Part shown: one piece after another, positions 53,819 to 61,979 of the stretch
Layout of the letters: every line of letters starts with the position of its first letter
Numbering within the stretch: the stretch's first letter is position 1
Assembly (NCBI GenBank): GCA_024236155.1
Contig: JACKLA010000007.1
Location: 1 to 64,000, forward strand
DNA from: Sphingomonadaceae bacterium
GTDB taxonomy: Bacteria > Pseudomonadota > Alphaproteobacteria > Sphingomonadales > Sphingomonadaceae
Direction: 5' to 3'
DNA: 64,000 nucleotides
Position numbers and translations under genes: made by a program
Notes under the pieces: model-generated
The model's database searches: none
Told to the model about the DNA's origin: nothing
What the model saw: only the letters and a program-made list of their open reading frames with translations

Positions 53819-55417
53819 TTACGCAGCTTCGAACTGGTTCATCGTGTTGTCTTTGCCGCCGGCCTTGAGCGCGGCTTCACCGGCAAAGTATTCCTTGTGG
53901 TCGTCACCGATGTCGGATCCGGCCATGTTCTGGTGCTTCACGCAGGCGATACCCTGGCGGATTTCCTCGCGCTGGACGTTGAGGACGTAGCCCAGCATCC
54001 CGTCTTCGCCGAAGTAACGCTTGGCAAGGTTGTCCGTGCTCAGTGCCGCCGTGTGATAAGTCGGCAGTGTGATCAGGTGGTGGAAGATACCGGCCTGCGC
54101 CGCTGCATCGCGCTGGAAGGTGCGGATACGCTCGTCAGCTTCTGCGGCGAGTTCCGTGCTGTCATAGTCCACGCTCATCAGCCTTGCCCGGTCGAAAGCC
54201 GACACGTCCTTACCTTCGGCTTTCCAGGCATCGTAGACCTGCTGGCGGAAGTTGAGCGTCCAGTTGAAGCTCGGGCTGTTGTTGTAGACAAGCTTGGCGT
54301 TCGGCACGACTTCGCGGATGCGATCCACCATGCCGCCAATCTGGCCGATATGCGGCTTTTCGGTTTCGATCCACAACAGGTCAGCACCGTTCTGGAGCGA
54401 GGTGATGCAGTCGAGCACGCAGCGGTCCTCGCCGGTTCCGGGGCGGAACTGGTAGAGGTTGCTCGGCAGGCGCTTCGGACGAAGCAGCTTGCCTTCGCGG
54501 CTGAGGAACACATCGCCGTTTTTGATCGCCGAGGGATCGACTTCTTCGCAATCGAGGAAGCTGTTGTACTGGTCGCCGAGATCGCCTTCCTCGGTGGTGT
54601 AGGCGATCTGCTTGGTCAGTCCGGCACCAAGACTGTCGGTGCGCGCAACGATGATCCCGTCTTCGACGCCGAGTTCGAGGAAGGCGTAACGGATCGCGCG
54701 GATCTTCTGCAGGAAGTCCTCATGCGGAACCGTAACCTTGCCGTCCTGGTGGCCGCACTGCTTTTCGTCTGACACCTGGTTTTCGATCTGCAGTGCGCAA
54801 GCGCCCGCTTCGATCATCTTCTTGGCAAGCAGGTAGGTCGCCTCGGCATTGCCGAAACCGGCATCGATATCGGCAATGATCGGAACGACATGCGTTTCGT
54901 GGTTTTCGATCAGCACTTCGATACGCTTTGCCTCGACTTCGTCACCGCGATCGCGGGCCGCGTCCATATCGCGGAACAGCCCGCCGAGTTCGCGCGCGTC
55001 TGCCTGCTTGAGGAAGGTGTAGAGTTCTCCGATCAGGGCAGGGACGCTGGTCTTCTCGTGCATCGACTGGTCGGGCAGCGGGCCGAACTCGCTGCGCAGC
55101 GCGGCAACCATCCAGCCCGAAAGGTAGAGGTAACGCTGCTTGGTGCTGCCGAAATGCTTCTTGATGCTGATCATCTTCTGCTGGGCGATGAAACCGTGCC
55201 AGCAGCCGAGCGACTGGGTGTAGTTCGCCGGATCCGCGTCATAGGCGGCCATGTCTTCACGCATGATCTTCGCGGTGTATTTCGCGATGTCGAGACCGGT
55301 GGGAAAACGGTTCTGGATACGCATACGCGCAGCCGATTCCCCATCGATTGCGTTCCAGGGCGCGCCCTGTCCGGCGATGGTCTTGTTCAGTTCGGCGATT
55401 TTGCCCTGGTAGCCCAT
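53819..55417 (-). CDS. aceA: Isocitrate lyase (long form)
   Basis: Isocitrate lyase, 532 residues, splits isocitrate into glyoxylate and succinate in the glyoxylate shunt for growth on acetate or fatty acids. It is the long form, about 100 residues more than the E. coli enzyme, as in Pseudomonas. The catalytic loop reads SDEKQCGHQDGKVTVP with its cysteine, IIADIDAGFGNAEAT binds metal, and YNNSPSFNWT is the substrate-binding segment. An AGGAG site precedes the ATG. It diverges from an ScfR/RamB-like regulator. No malate synthase is present in the window. Confidence 0.96.
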   Translation of the reverse strand: MGYQGKIAELNKTIAGQGAPWNAIDGESAARMRIQNRFPTGLDIAKYTAKIMREDMAAYDADPANYTQSLGCWHGFIAQQKMISIKKHFGSTKQRYLYLSGWMVAALRSEFGPLPDQSMHEKTSVPALIGELYTFLKQADARELGGLFRDMDAARDRGDEVEAKRIEVLIENHETHVVPIIADIDAGFGNAEATYLLAKKMIEAGACALQIENQVSDEKQCGHQDGKVTVPHEDFLQKIRAIRYAFLELGVEDGIIVARTDSLGAGLTKQIAYTTEEGDLGDQYNSFLDCEEVDPSAIKNGDVFLSREGKLLRPKRLPSNLYQFRPGTGEDRCVLDCITSLQNGADLLWIETEKPHIGQIGGMVDRIREVVPNAKLVYNNSPSFNWTLNFRQQVYDAWKAEGKDVSAFDRARLMSVDYDSTELAAEADERIRTFQRDAAAQAGIFHHLITLPTYHTAALSTDNLAKRYFGEDGMLGYVLNVQREEIRQGIACVKHQNMAGSDIGDDHKEYFAGEAALKAGGKDNTMNQFEAA

Positions 55418-55494
55418 GTCTTGTCTCCTGATTCGGGGAGTGATGTCTTGTCCCCACCGTCATCCCGCCGATCAGCCTCGATTCATAGGAAAAC

Positions 55495-55565
55495 TTACAA
55501 ACTATCTTGTCTTGATGCCCAGTTTTTGGCATTCAGCGGTGTAAAGTAGTAAAGAAAGTTACAAA
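55495..55565. promoter_or_regulatory. Candidate operator pair in the aceA-regulator intergenic region
   Basis: Two direct copies of TTACAAA occur, at 55495-55501 and 55559-55565, the second touching the regulator's ATG. Between them lie GTAAAG/GTAAAG-like repeats and a small GCC...GGC hairpin. The related regulator RamB of actinobacteria binds an A/T-rich site with a TTGCAAA-like core, so these are reasonable binding sites for the divergent regulator. Confidence 0.4.
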
Positions 55566-56944
55566 TGTCTGAAGGTGCACTGTTTGCCGGACCGGCCATG
55601 AGGAGGCTGCGCAAGCGTGAGGGGCTGACCCAGGCTGCGATGGCTGCGCGGCTCGCCATTTCACCCAGCTATCTCAACCTGATCGAGCGCAACCAGCGGC
55701 CCTTGTCAGCCCGGGTCATGGTGCAGGTGGTCGATGCTTTCGACTTCGATCCGCGCAGCCTGCGCGAGGACGAATCCATCGGCGGCATCGACGGGCTGAT
55801 GCGGCGATTGTCCGATGAACGCTTTGCCGATCTTGGTATCGACCGGGAAGAGGCGGTCGAACTCCTCGCCTCGTCTCCGCAAATCGCCGGGGCATTTGCG
55901 CGCCTTTACGATACTGCGGGCAGCGGCGTTTCGGCAGAAGAAGACCCGCTGGTCCAATCGCGGCTGGAGATTGAGCGTTGGCGCAACCACTTTGGCGAGC
56001 TTGACGAACGCGCCGAGCTGATCGCCGACGAATTGCGCCTGTCGCACAGCGACATGGGACTTGCACTGGCTGAACGCCTGCGGGAACGCCACCAGCTTAC
56101 CATCCGGATCCTGCCACGCGAGGTGATGCCCGATGCCATCCGGCGGCTCGACCTGCATGCACGACAGTTGCAACTGTCCGAAATGCTGTCTCCGGCCTCC
56201 CGCAACTTTCAGGTCGCGATGCAATTTGCCATGCTTGAGGAGCAAGCGGCCATCGCGAATATTGTCGGCGGTTCTCGCCTGGGCAGCGATGCAGCGCGCA
56301 AGCTGTTCGAGCGGCATTTGGTAAGCTATTTTGCGGCTGCGCTCCTGCTGCCCTACGGGCGTTTCCTCCGTGCCTGCGAAACGACCGGCTACGATCTGCC
56401 GGTGTTGCAGCGCCGCTTTGGTGCAAGTTTCGAACAACTCGCCCACCGCCTGACCACGTTGCAGCGCGTGGGGCAGCGGGGCTTGCCATTTTTCATGGCC
56501 CGGGTCGACCGGGCGGGGCAGTTTTCCAAACGCTTCGCGGGCGCCAGCGGAACACTCCTGCTGGAAGGACAATCCAGTTGCCCGTTGTGGATCGTCCATC
56601 GGGCGTTTGAACGCGCGGGAACGATTTGCGTTCAGGCGGTGACTGTCGATACGCGATCAAGTGGAAGCGGGCATTGGCTGACAATCGCCCGCGCCGTCGA
56701 TGGCAGCGGATCGACCGGCGATGCGCGTTTCGCCATCATCCTTGGGATCGAGGCCAAACTTGCATCCGACCTTGCACAGGCTCGCGGCATTTCGTTGCGC
56801 GAAGAGGATGCGCAGCCGATCGGCCTGGGTTGCGCGCATTGTCACCGCAGCGACTGCAGCCAAAGGTCGCTCCCGCCAACGGGTGCTGCGCTTCGGTTCG
56901 ATCGGCAGGCAAGGGGCGTGACGCCGTTCGAATTTGGCCGCTGA
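55565..56944 (+). CDS. XRE-family regulator of short-chain fatty acid / acetate metabolism (ScfR/RamB-like)
   Basis: A 459-residue transcription factor. Residues 10-70 are an XRE helix-turn-helix (LRKREGLTQAAMAARLAISPSYLNLIERNQRPLS, shown in two parts: recognition near SPSYLNLIERN). The middle (150-330) is an ImmA/IrrE-like domain without an HExxH metal site, and the C-terminus is the DUF2083-type ligand domain with a cysteine cluster (GLGCAHCHRSDC). RamB and ScfR proteins of this architecture regulate aceA and propionyl-CoA genes. Divergence from aceA supports that role. Confidence 0.88.
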   Translation: MSEGALFAGPAMRRLRKREGLTQAAMAARLAISPSYLNLIERNQRPLSARVMVQVVDAFDFDPRSLREDESIGGIDGLMRRLSDERFADLGIDREEAVELLASSPQIAGAFARLYDTAGSGVSAEEDPLVQSRLEIERWRNHFGELDERAELIADELRLSHSDMGLALAERLRERHQLTIRILPREVMPDAIRRLDLHARQLQLSEMLSPASRNFQVAMQFAMLEEQAAIANIVGGSRLGSDAARKLFERHLVSYFAAALLLPYGRFLRACETTGYDLPVLQRRFGASFEQLAHRLTTLQRVGQRGLPFFMARVDRAGQFSKRFAGASGTLLLEGQSSCPLWIVHRAFERAGTICVQAVTVDTRSSGSGHWLTIARAVDGSGSTGDARFAIILGIEAKLASDLAQARGISLREEDAQPIGLGCAHCHRSDCSQRSLPPTGAALRFDRQARGVTPFEFGR

Positions 56945-57004
56945 CGCCACCTGGCCGGTGCGGATGACAACACCTCGTATGAATAACATTGCCTTAACCC
57001 CTGG

Positions 57005-57034
57005 ACGCCCCGGAATCCGCCGGTTTCGGGGCGT
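57005..57034 (+). terminator. Hairpin after the ScfR/RamB-like gene
   Basis: An 11-bp stem (ACGCCCCGGAA / TTTCGGGGCGT, one G-T pair) with an eight-base loop, then TCTGTAAAATTT. It lies 60 bases after the regulator's stop and about 80 before the glycosyltransferase gene. Confidence 0.7.
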
Positions 57035-57112
57035 TCTGTAAAATTTACCGACATTTCATCCTTCCGCCTTAAGCCGGACCTGTATTTTTCAGGGATTTTC
57101 CGGACCGGGCAC

Positions 57113-58498
57113 ATGATCCGCCTTTTCAAGCACTATATCCCGCACGCGGTGGTCCTGCTGGGCCTTGTCGACCTCGTGCTGCTGCTGCTGGCGGGCGAGG
57201 GTGGCTGGCAGCTGCGCGCATCGCAGATCGGGATGGACCCGGGCAGCGTTCGTGACCGGGTCGTGCCGCTTGTCGGTTTTGCGATCACTGTCTGGACTGC
57301 CATGATCGCGGTAGGCGTTTACGGCAGCGAAGCCTTGCGTTCATTGCGGTTTGCCTGCGCGCGGCTGCTTGTTGCGGTTAGCCTCGGCATTATCGCCGTT
57401 TCCGTTATCGATTTTCTGATTCCCGGTGCGACATTCTGGCGCTCGACGCTGGTCTACGCGATGGTGCTTACCGTAGCTGCGCTGATTGCCGCGCGGATGC
57501 TGATCGGGACATTTATAGGCAGTTCGGTCTTTCGCCGCCGGGTGGTGGTGCTCGGAGCCGGTCAGCGTGCCTACCGTCTCAAGCAACTGGCTGAGGATGC
57601 AGGTTCCGGTTTTGCCATCGTATCCTATGTCGCAATGAGCGATGCAGCGCGCGAAGTCGATGAGGCGATCTCGCGCGAGGCGATCCACGATCTCGGGCGG
57701 TTCGTCGACAACCTGACTGCCAGTGAAGTCGTCCTCGCACTCGAGGAACGCCGCAACGCACTGCCGCTCAAGGACTTGCTGCGGATCAAGACGATGGGCG
57801 TCCACGTCAACGATTTCAGCAGTTTCATGGAACGCGAAACCGGACGGATCGACCTCGATTCGGTGAACCCCAGCTGGCTGATCTTCTCGGACGGATTCTC
57901 GTCAGGCCGGATGGTGTCGAGCGCCGCAAAGCGCGTGTTCGACGTTCTTGCCAGTGGATTGCTTCTCGCGCTCACCGCTCCGGTAATCGTGTTGTTTGCC
58001 ATCCTGGTGAAGCTCGACAGCAAAGGTCCGGCATTCTTCCGCCAGCCTCGCGTTGGACTCTATGGACAGACCTTCGACGTCATCAAGCTTCGCTCGATGC
58101 GTACCGATGCCGAGAAGGACGGTGTCAAATGGGCGGAGAAGGATGATCCGCGCATCACGCGCCTCGGCCGGTTCATCCGCAAGGTGCGGATCGACGAACT
58201 GCCCCAGACCTGGTCGGTGCTGAAGGGTGAGATGAGCTTCGTCGGCCCGCGACCCGAAGTGCCGAAATTCGTCGCCGATCTTGAAGAGCAGCTGCCATAC
58301 TATGCCGAGCGTCACATGGTGAAGCCGGGCATCACCGGTTGGGCGCAGATCAACTACCCATATGGCGCGAGCATCGAAGATGCGCGGCACAAGCTCGAAT
58401 ACGACCTCTACTACGCAAAGAACTACACGCCTTTCCTCGACCTGCTGATCCTGCTGCAGACGCTGCGAGTGGTGTTGTGGCCTGAGGGTGCGCGCTGA
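57113..58498 (+). CDS. Exopolysaccharide sugar transferase (TIGR03013, XrtA-associated)
   Basis: A 461-residue polyprenyl-phosphate sugar-1-phosphate transferase that starts a surface-polysaccharide repeat on undecaprenyl phosphate. It has four N-terminal membrane segments (through about residue 135), a Rossmann-like CoA-binding-type domain (VVVLGAGQRAYRLKQLAE), a fifth segment (FDVLASGLLLALTAPVIVLF), and the catalytic part: KLRSMRTDAEKDG, KVRIDELPQTWSVLKGEMSFVGPRPE and MVKPGITGWAQINYPYG. It directly precedes prsK (one-base overlap), as in exosortase/PEP-CTERM loci. Confidence 0.9.
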   Translation: MIRLFKHYIPHAVVLLGLVDLVLLLLAGEGGWQLRASQIGMDPGSVRDRVVPLVGFAITVWTAMIAVGVYGSEALRSLRFACARLLVAVSLGIIAVSVIDFLIPGATFWRSTLVYAMVLTVAALIAARMLIGTFIGSSVFRRRVVVLGAGQRAYRLKQLAEDAGSGFAIVSYVAMSDAAREVDEAISREAIHDLGRFVDNLTASEVVLALEERRNALPLKDLLRIKTMGVHVNDFSSFMERETGRIDLDSVNPSWLIFSDGFSSGRMVSSAAKRVFDVLASGLLLALTAPVIVLFAILVKLDSKGPAFFRQPRVGLYGQTFDVIKLRSMRTDAEKDGVKWAEKDDPRITRLGRFIRKVRIDELPQTWSVLKGEMSFVGPRPEVPKFVADLEEQLPYYAERHMVKPGITGWAQINYPYGASIEDARHKLEYDLYYAKNYTPFLDLLILLQTLRVVLWPEGAR

Positions 58499-60615
58499 TG
58501 AAGGGCGTTCCCGACATCTGGCTGTTGCTCTCCTTCGCGTTCCACCTTGGCGGCGCGGCGGCGTGCGGCGTTTCCATCGCGTGGGTGCTCAAGCGCGGTG
58601 ATCGCGACCGGTCCGATCGAGGGCCGTTGCTGGCGGCGCTTGCTATCACCGCCGCCTGGTGTGTGGTCCATGCTGCGTGGGGGCCGATGGCAATCGCCAC
58701 CGCCGGAATGGAAATCCTGCGCAACATCTCGTGGATTGTCGTGATCTATCGCCTGTTCGCAAACGATGGACGCCATGAAAGCATGAAGCCGATCAGGCCG
58801 GTTGTCTATGCGCTGTGCTTTGTCGAACTGCTGCAGCTCGCATTGCTCGGGATTGCCGTCAGCTTCGCCCTGACGACCGAACTTGAACTGCTCGTCCTCC
58901 AACTGATGGCGATGTTTCGCATACTGGTTGCGGTTGGCTCGCTTGTCCTGCTGCACAACCTCTATGTCGGCGCGGCCCAGCCGGTGCGTCAGGTCTTGCG
59001 CTGGACCACTGCGGCGATGGCTGCACTGTGGGCGTTCGACCTCAATGTCTATACCGTGGCCTATCTCGGGCGCGCGTTCCCGCTGGAGCTGGAAGCGATG
59101 CGCGGGCTGGTCGTTGCGCTGGCAACGGTCCCATTGGCTATCGGTTCGACCAGGGGCGCGGCCTCAATGCGTATCCGGCCATCGCGTGCCGTGGCATTCC
59201 AGACACTCTCGCTGATTGTCATAGGGGCATATATCGTCCTGATGGTCGGCATCGCCCAGTCACTGACAATGCTTGGCGGCAATGTCGGGCGACTGGCGCA
59301 GGTTGGTTTCACATTCGCCGCCAGCGTGGTTGCCTTGCTGTGGTTGCCATCGCAGCGGCTGCGCGGATGGCTCAAGGTCACCGCAATCAAGCACCTGTTC
59401 CAGCACCGTTATGATTATCGCGCCGAATGGCTGCGGTTTACCCAGACCATCGGCCAGAATGACGAGGCCGGACAGTCGCTGCACGAACGCGTGATCAAGG
59501 CGATGGCCGATATCACCGACAGTCCCAACGGTTTGCTGCTGTTGCGCGGTGAGCAAGGCGACCTCGAGCTTGCCGCACGCTGGCGCTGGAAGGATGTCGA
59601 TGTGCCGGCACAGGCGATGCCTGCCGCGCTTGCCCAATTGCTTGAAGAACGCGCCTTCATCATCGATGCGGACGATCTGCGGGCAGGCAGCGACCAGCAT
59701 GGCGAGAGTGCCCTGCTGCCGCAATGGTTGCTCGATGATGGCAAAGCCTGGGCTGTCGTTCCGCTGCTTCATTTCGACCGGCTGACAGGGGTGATCGTCC
59801 TGTCCCGCCCGCCCGAGCCTCGCAGCCTCGACTGGGAGGACTTCGATCTCCTGCGTGTGGTCGGGCAGCAGCTGGCCAGCTACCTCGCCGAACAATCCGG
59901 CCAGCAGGCACTGATGGAAGCCGCGCGGTTCGATGAATTCAATCGCCGCATCGCCTTCGTCATGCACGATATCAAGAACCTGGCGAGCCAGTTGACCCTG
60001 TTGGCGCGGAATGCGGAACGCCACTCGGAAAACCCCGAATTCCGGGCCGACATGCTGGTGACGCTGCGCAAGAGTGCAGAGAAGCTCAACACGCTGCTGG
60101 CCCGACTCAATCGCTATGGAGCCAACGGGTCGGACAGGCAGGTTGCGCTCGACATGCTCGAACTCGCCGACCGTGCGGTCGCCCGGTTCGAGGGCCTGCA
60201 TGACGTTGCTATCATCACCCGGACCAGTGCGCCCGTGCTCGCTGATGCCGAGAACCTCGAACAGGCGCTGGTGCACCTGATCCAGAACGCAGTCGACGCG
60301 AGCGGCGAAGAAAGCCCGGTCTACGTCAACGTGCTCGTCGAAGGCGTCATGGCCAAGATCGAGGTGCTGGATTCCGGCACGGGCATGAGCCCCGAATTTG
60401 TCCGCAATGGCCTGTTCAAACCCTTCGTGTCCTCGAAGGCATCGGGCTTCGGGATCGGAGCCTATGAAGCGCGCGAATTGATCCGCGCAATGGGCGGGCG
60501 GCTCGATGTCGAATCGCGTGAAGGGCTGGGCACGCGTTTTGCGATCACCTTCCCTGTCCTGACCAGCGCCGGTGAACCCGGCCTTGACCAATCCAAACCT
60601 GCCGAGGTGGCATGA
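58498..60615 (+). CDS. prsK: XrtA-system sensor histidine kinase PrsK
   Basis: A 705-residue kinase. About residues 1-300 hold eight to ten membrane segments. A GAF-like domain follows (310-470), then the histidine-kinase core: H-box FVMHDIKNLASQLTLL with H490 as the likely phosphosite, the N box LIQNAVDASGE, GTGMSPEFVRNGLFKPF and FGIGAYEARELI. PrsK is the sensor paired with PrsR in exosortase A loci. Its start shares a base with the glycosyltransferase stop, and it overlaps prsR by four bases. Confidence 0.9.
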   Translation: MKGVPDIWLLLSFAFHLGGAAACGVSIAWVLKRGDRDRSDRGPLLAALAITAAWCVVHAAWGPMAIATAGMEILRNISWIVVIYRLFANDGRHESMKPIRPVVYALCFVELLQLALLGIAVSFALTTELELLVLQLMAMFRILVAVGSLVLLHNLYVGAAQPVRQVLRWTTAAMAALWAFDLNVYTVAYLGRAFPLELEAMRGLVVALATVPLAIGSTRGAASMRIRPSRAVAFQTLSLIVIGAYIVLMVGIAQSLTMLGGNVGRLAQVGFTFAASVVALLWLPSQRLRGWLKVTAIKHLFQHRYDYRAEWLRFTQTIGQNDEAGQSLHERVIKAMADITDSPNGLLLLRGEQGDLELAARWRWKDVDVPAQAMPAALAQLLEERAFIIDADDLRAGSDQHGESALLPQWLLDDGKAWAVVPLLHFDRLTGVIVLSRPPEPRSLDWEDFDLLRVVGQQLASYLAEQSGQQALMEAARFDEFNRRIAFVMHDIKNLASQLTLLARNAERHSENPEFRADMLVTLRKSAEKLNTLLARLNRYGANGSDRQVALDMLELADRAVARFEGLHDVAIITRTSAPVLADAENLEQALVHLIQNAVDASGEESPVYVNVLVEGVMAKIEVLDSGTGMSPEFVRNGLFKPFVSSKASGFGIGAYEARELIRAMGGRLDVESREGLGTRFAITFPVLTSAGEPGLDQSKPAEVA

Positions 60616-61979
60616 TGTCCAACGAAAAACCCAAACTGCTCATCGTCGAGGATGACGAAGGCCTGCAGGCCCAGCTCAAATGGGCATACGAGGATTTCGA
60701 CGTAACCATCGTGGGCGATCGCGCCTCCGCACTCGCAGCCTTGCGCGCTGACGAGCCTGCCGTGGTTACACTGGATCTTGGCTTGCCGCCCGATCCCGAC
60801 GGCACGACCGAAGGTTTTGCCGTGCTCGATGCGATCATGGCGCTCAAACCGGATACCAAGGTGATCGTTGCATCTGGCCACGGCGCACGCGAAAGTGCGC
60901 TGCAGGCAATCGATCATGGCGCGTATGATTTCTACCAGAAACCGGTCGATATCGAAGCGCTTGGCCTGATCGTGCGCCGGGCGTTCGCCCTGCACACAAT
61001 CGAGGAAGAGAACCGTCGCCTTGCCAGCAAGGCCGGTGAAGACAAGACCGTGCTCGGCGGCCTCATCACGGCCGCGCCCGAGATGGTCAAGGTCGCCCGG
61101 ACGATCGAGCGGGTCGCGAACACCAATGTCTCGGTCATGCTCCTGGGTGCCAGCGGCACGGGCAAGGAATTGCTTGCCAAGGGCCTGCACGATTCCAGCG
61201 ACCGGCGCGATGGGGCCTTTGTCGCCATCAACTGCGCAGCCATCCCTGAAAACCTGCTCGAAAGCGAACTGTTCGGGCATGAAAAGGGCGCGTTCACAGG
61301 AGCGGTAAAGACGAACGAGGGGAAGATCGAGCTGGCTCATGGCGGCACGCTCTTTCTCGACGAAGTGGGCGACATCCCGCTTCCGCTACAGGTCAAGCTG
61401 CTCCGCTTCCTGCAGGAACGCACGATCGAACGCATCGGCGGGCGCAAGGCGATTGAGGTCGATACACGGATCGTTTGCGCCACCCACCAGAACCTCGAGG
61501 CGATGATAGCCGACGGCCGGTTTCGCGAGGACCTGTTCTATCGCCTTGCCGAGATAGTCGTGAAAATTCCCAGCCTCGCGGAACGCCCGGGTGATGCAAC
61601 CTTGCTCGCCAAGCATTTCCTGTTGCGCTTTGCCAATGAGATGAATCCGCAGGTAAAAGGCTTCGCGCCCGATGCGCTGGCGGCGATCGATGGCTGGCCG
61701 TGGCAGGGCAATGTCCGGGAGCTTGAAAACCGCGTGAAGCGCGCGGTGATCATGTGCGATGGCAAGCTGGTTGGCGCTGACGACCTCGATCTTGGCGAGG
61801 GGCTTGATGAGGATGAGGAAGCCCTCAACCTCAAATCCGCCCGCGAACAGGTTGATCGCAGGGTCATCCGTCATGCACTCGCGCGGAGCGAAGGCAACAT
61901 CTCGCAATCGGCCAAGCTGCTCGGGATCAGTCGCCCGACCCTGTATGACTTGCTCAAGCAATATGACCTCCAGGCCTGA
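60612..61979 (+). CDS. prsR: Sigma-54-dependent response regulator PrsR
   Basis: A 455-residue regulator. Receiver domain (5-125) with LLIVEDDEGLQ and phospho-accepting D55 in VVTLDLGLPPDPDG. The AAA+ domain (140-375) has Walker A GASGTGKELLAKGLH, the sigma-54-contacting GAFTGA loop, and Walker B GGTLFLDEVGDI. The C-terminal Fis-type helix-turn-helix reads NISQSAKLLGISRPTLYDLL. It should activate RpoN-dependent promoters of exopolysaccharide and PEP-CTERM genes. Coupled to prsK by an ATGA overlap. Confidence 0.93.
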   Translation: MMSNEKPKLLIVEDDEGLQAQLKWAYEDFDVTIVGDRASALAALRADEPAVVTLDLGLPPDPDGTTEGFAVLDAIMALKPDTKVIVASGHGARESALQAIDHGAYDFYQKPVDIEALGLIVRRAFALHTIEEENRRLASKAGEDKTVLGGLITAAPEMVKVARTIERVANTNVSVMLLGASGTGKELLAKGLHDSSDRRDGAFVAINCAAIPENLLESELFGHEKGAFTGAVKTNEGKIELAHGGTLFLDEVGDIPLPLQVKLLRFLQERTIERIGGRKAIEVDTRIVCATHQNLEAMIADGRFREDLFYRLAEIVVKIPSLAERPGDATLLAKHFLLRFANEMNPQVKGFAPDALAAIDGWPWQGNVRELENRVKRAVIMCDGKLVGADDLDLGEGLDEDEEALNLKSAREQVDRRVIRHALARSEGNISQSAKLLGISRPTLYDLLKQYDLQA

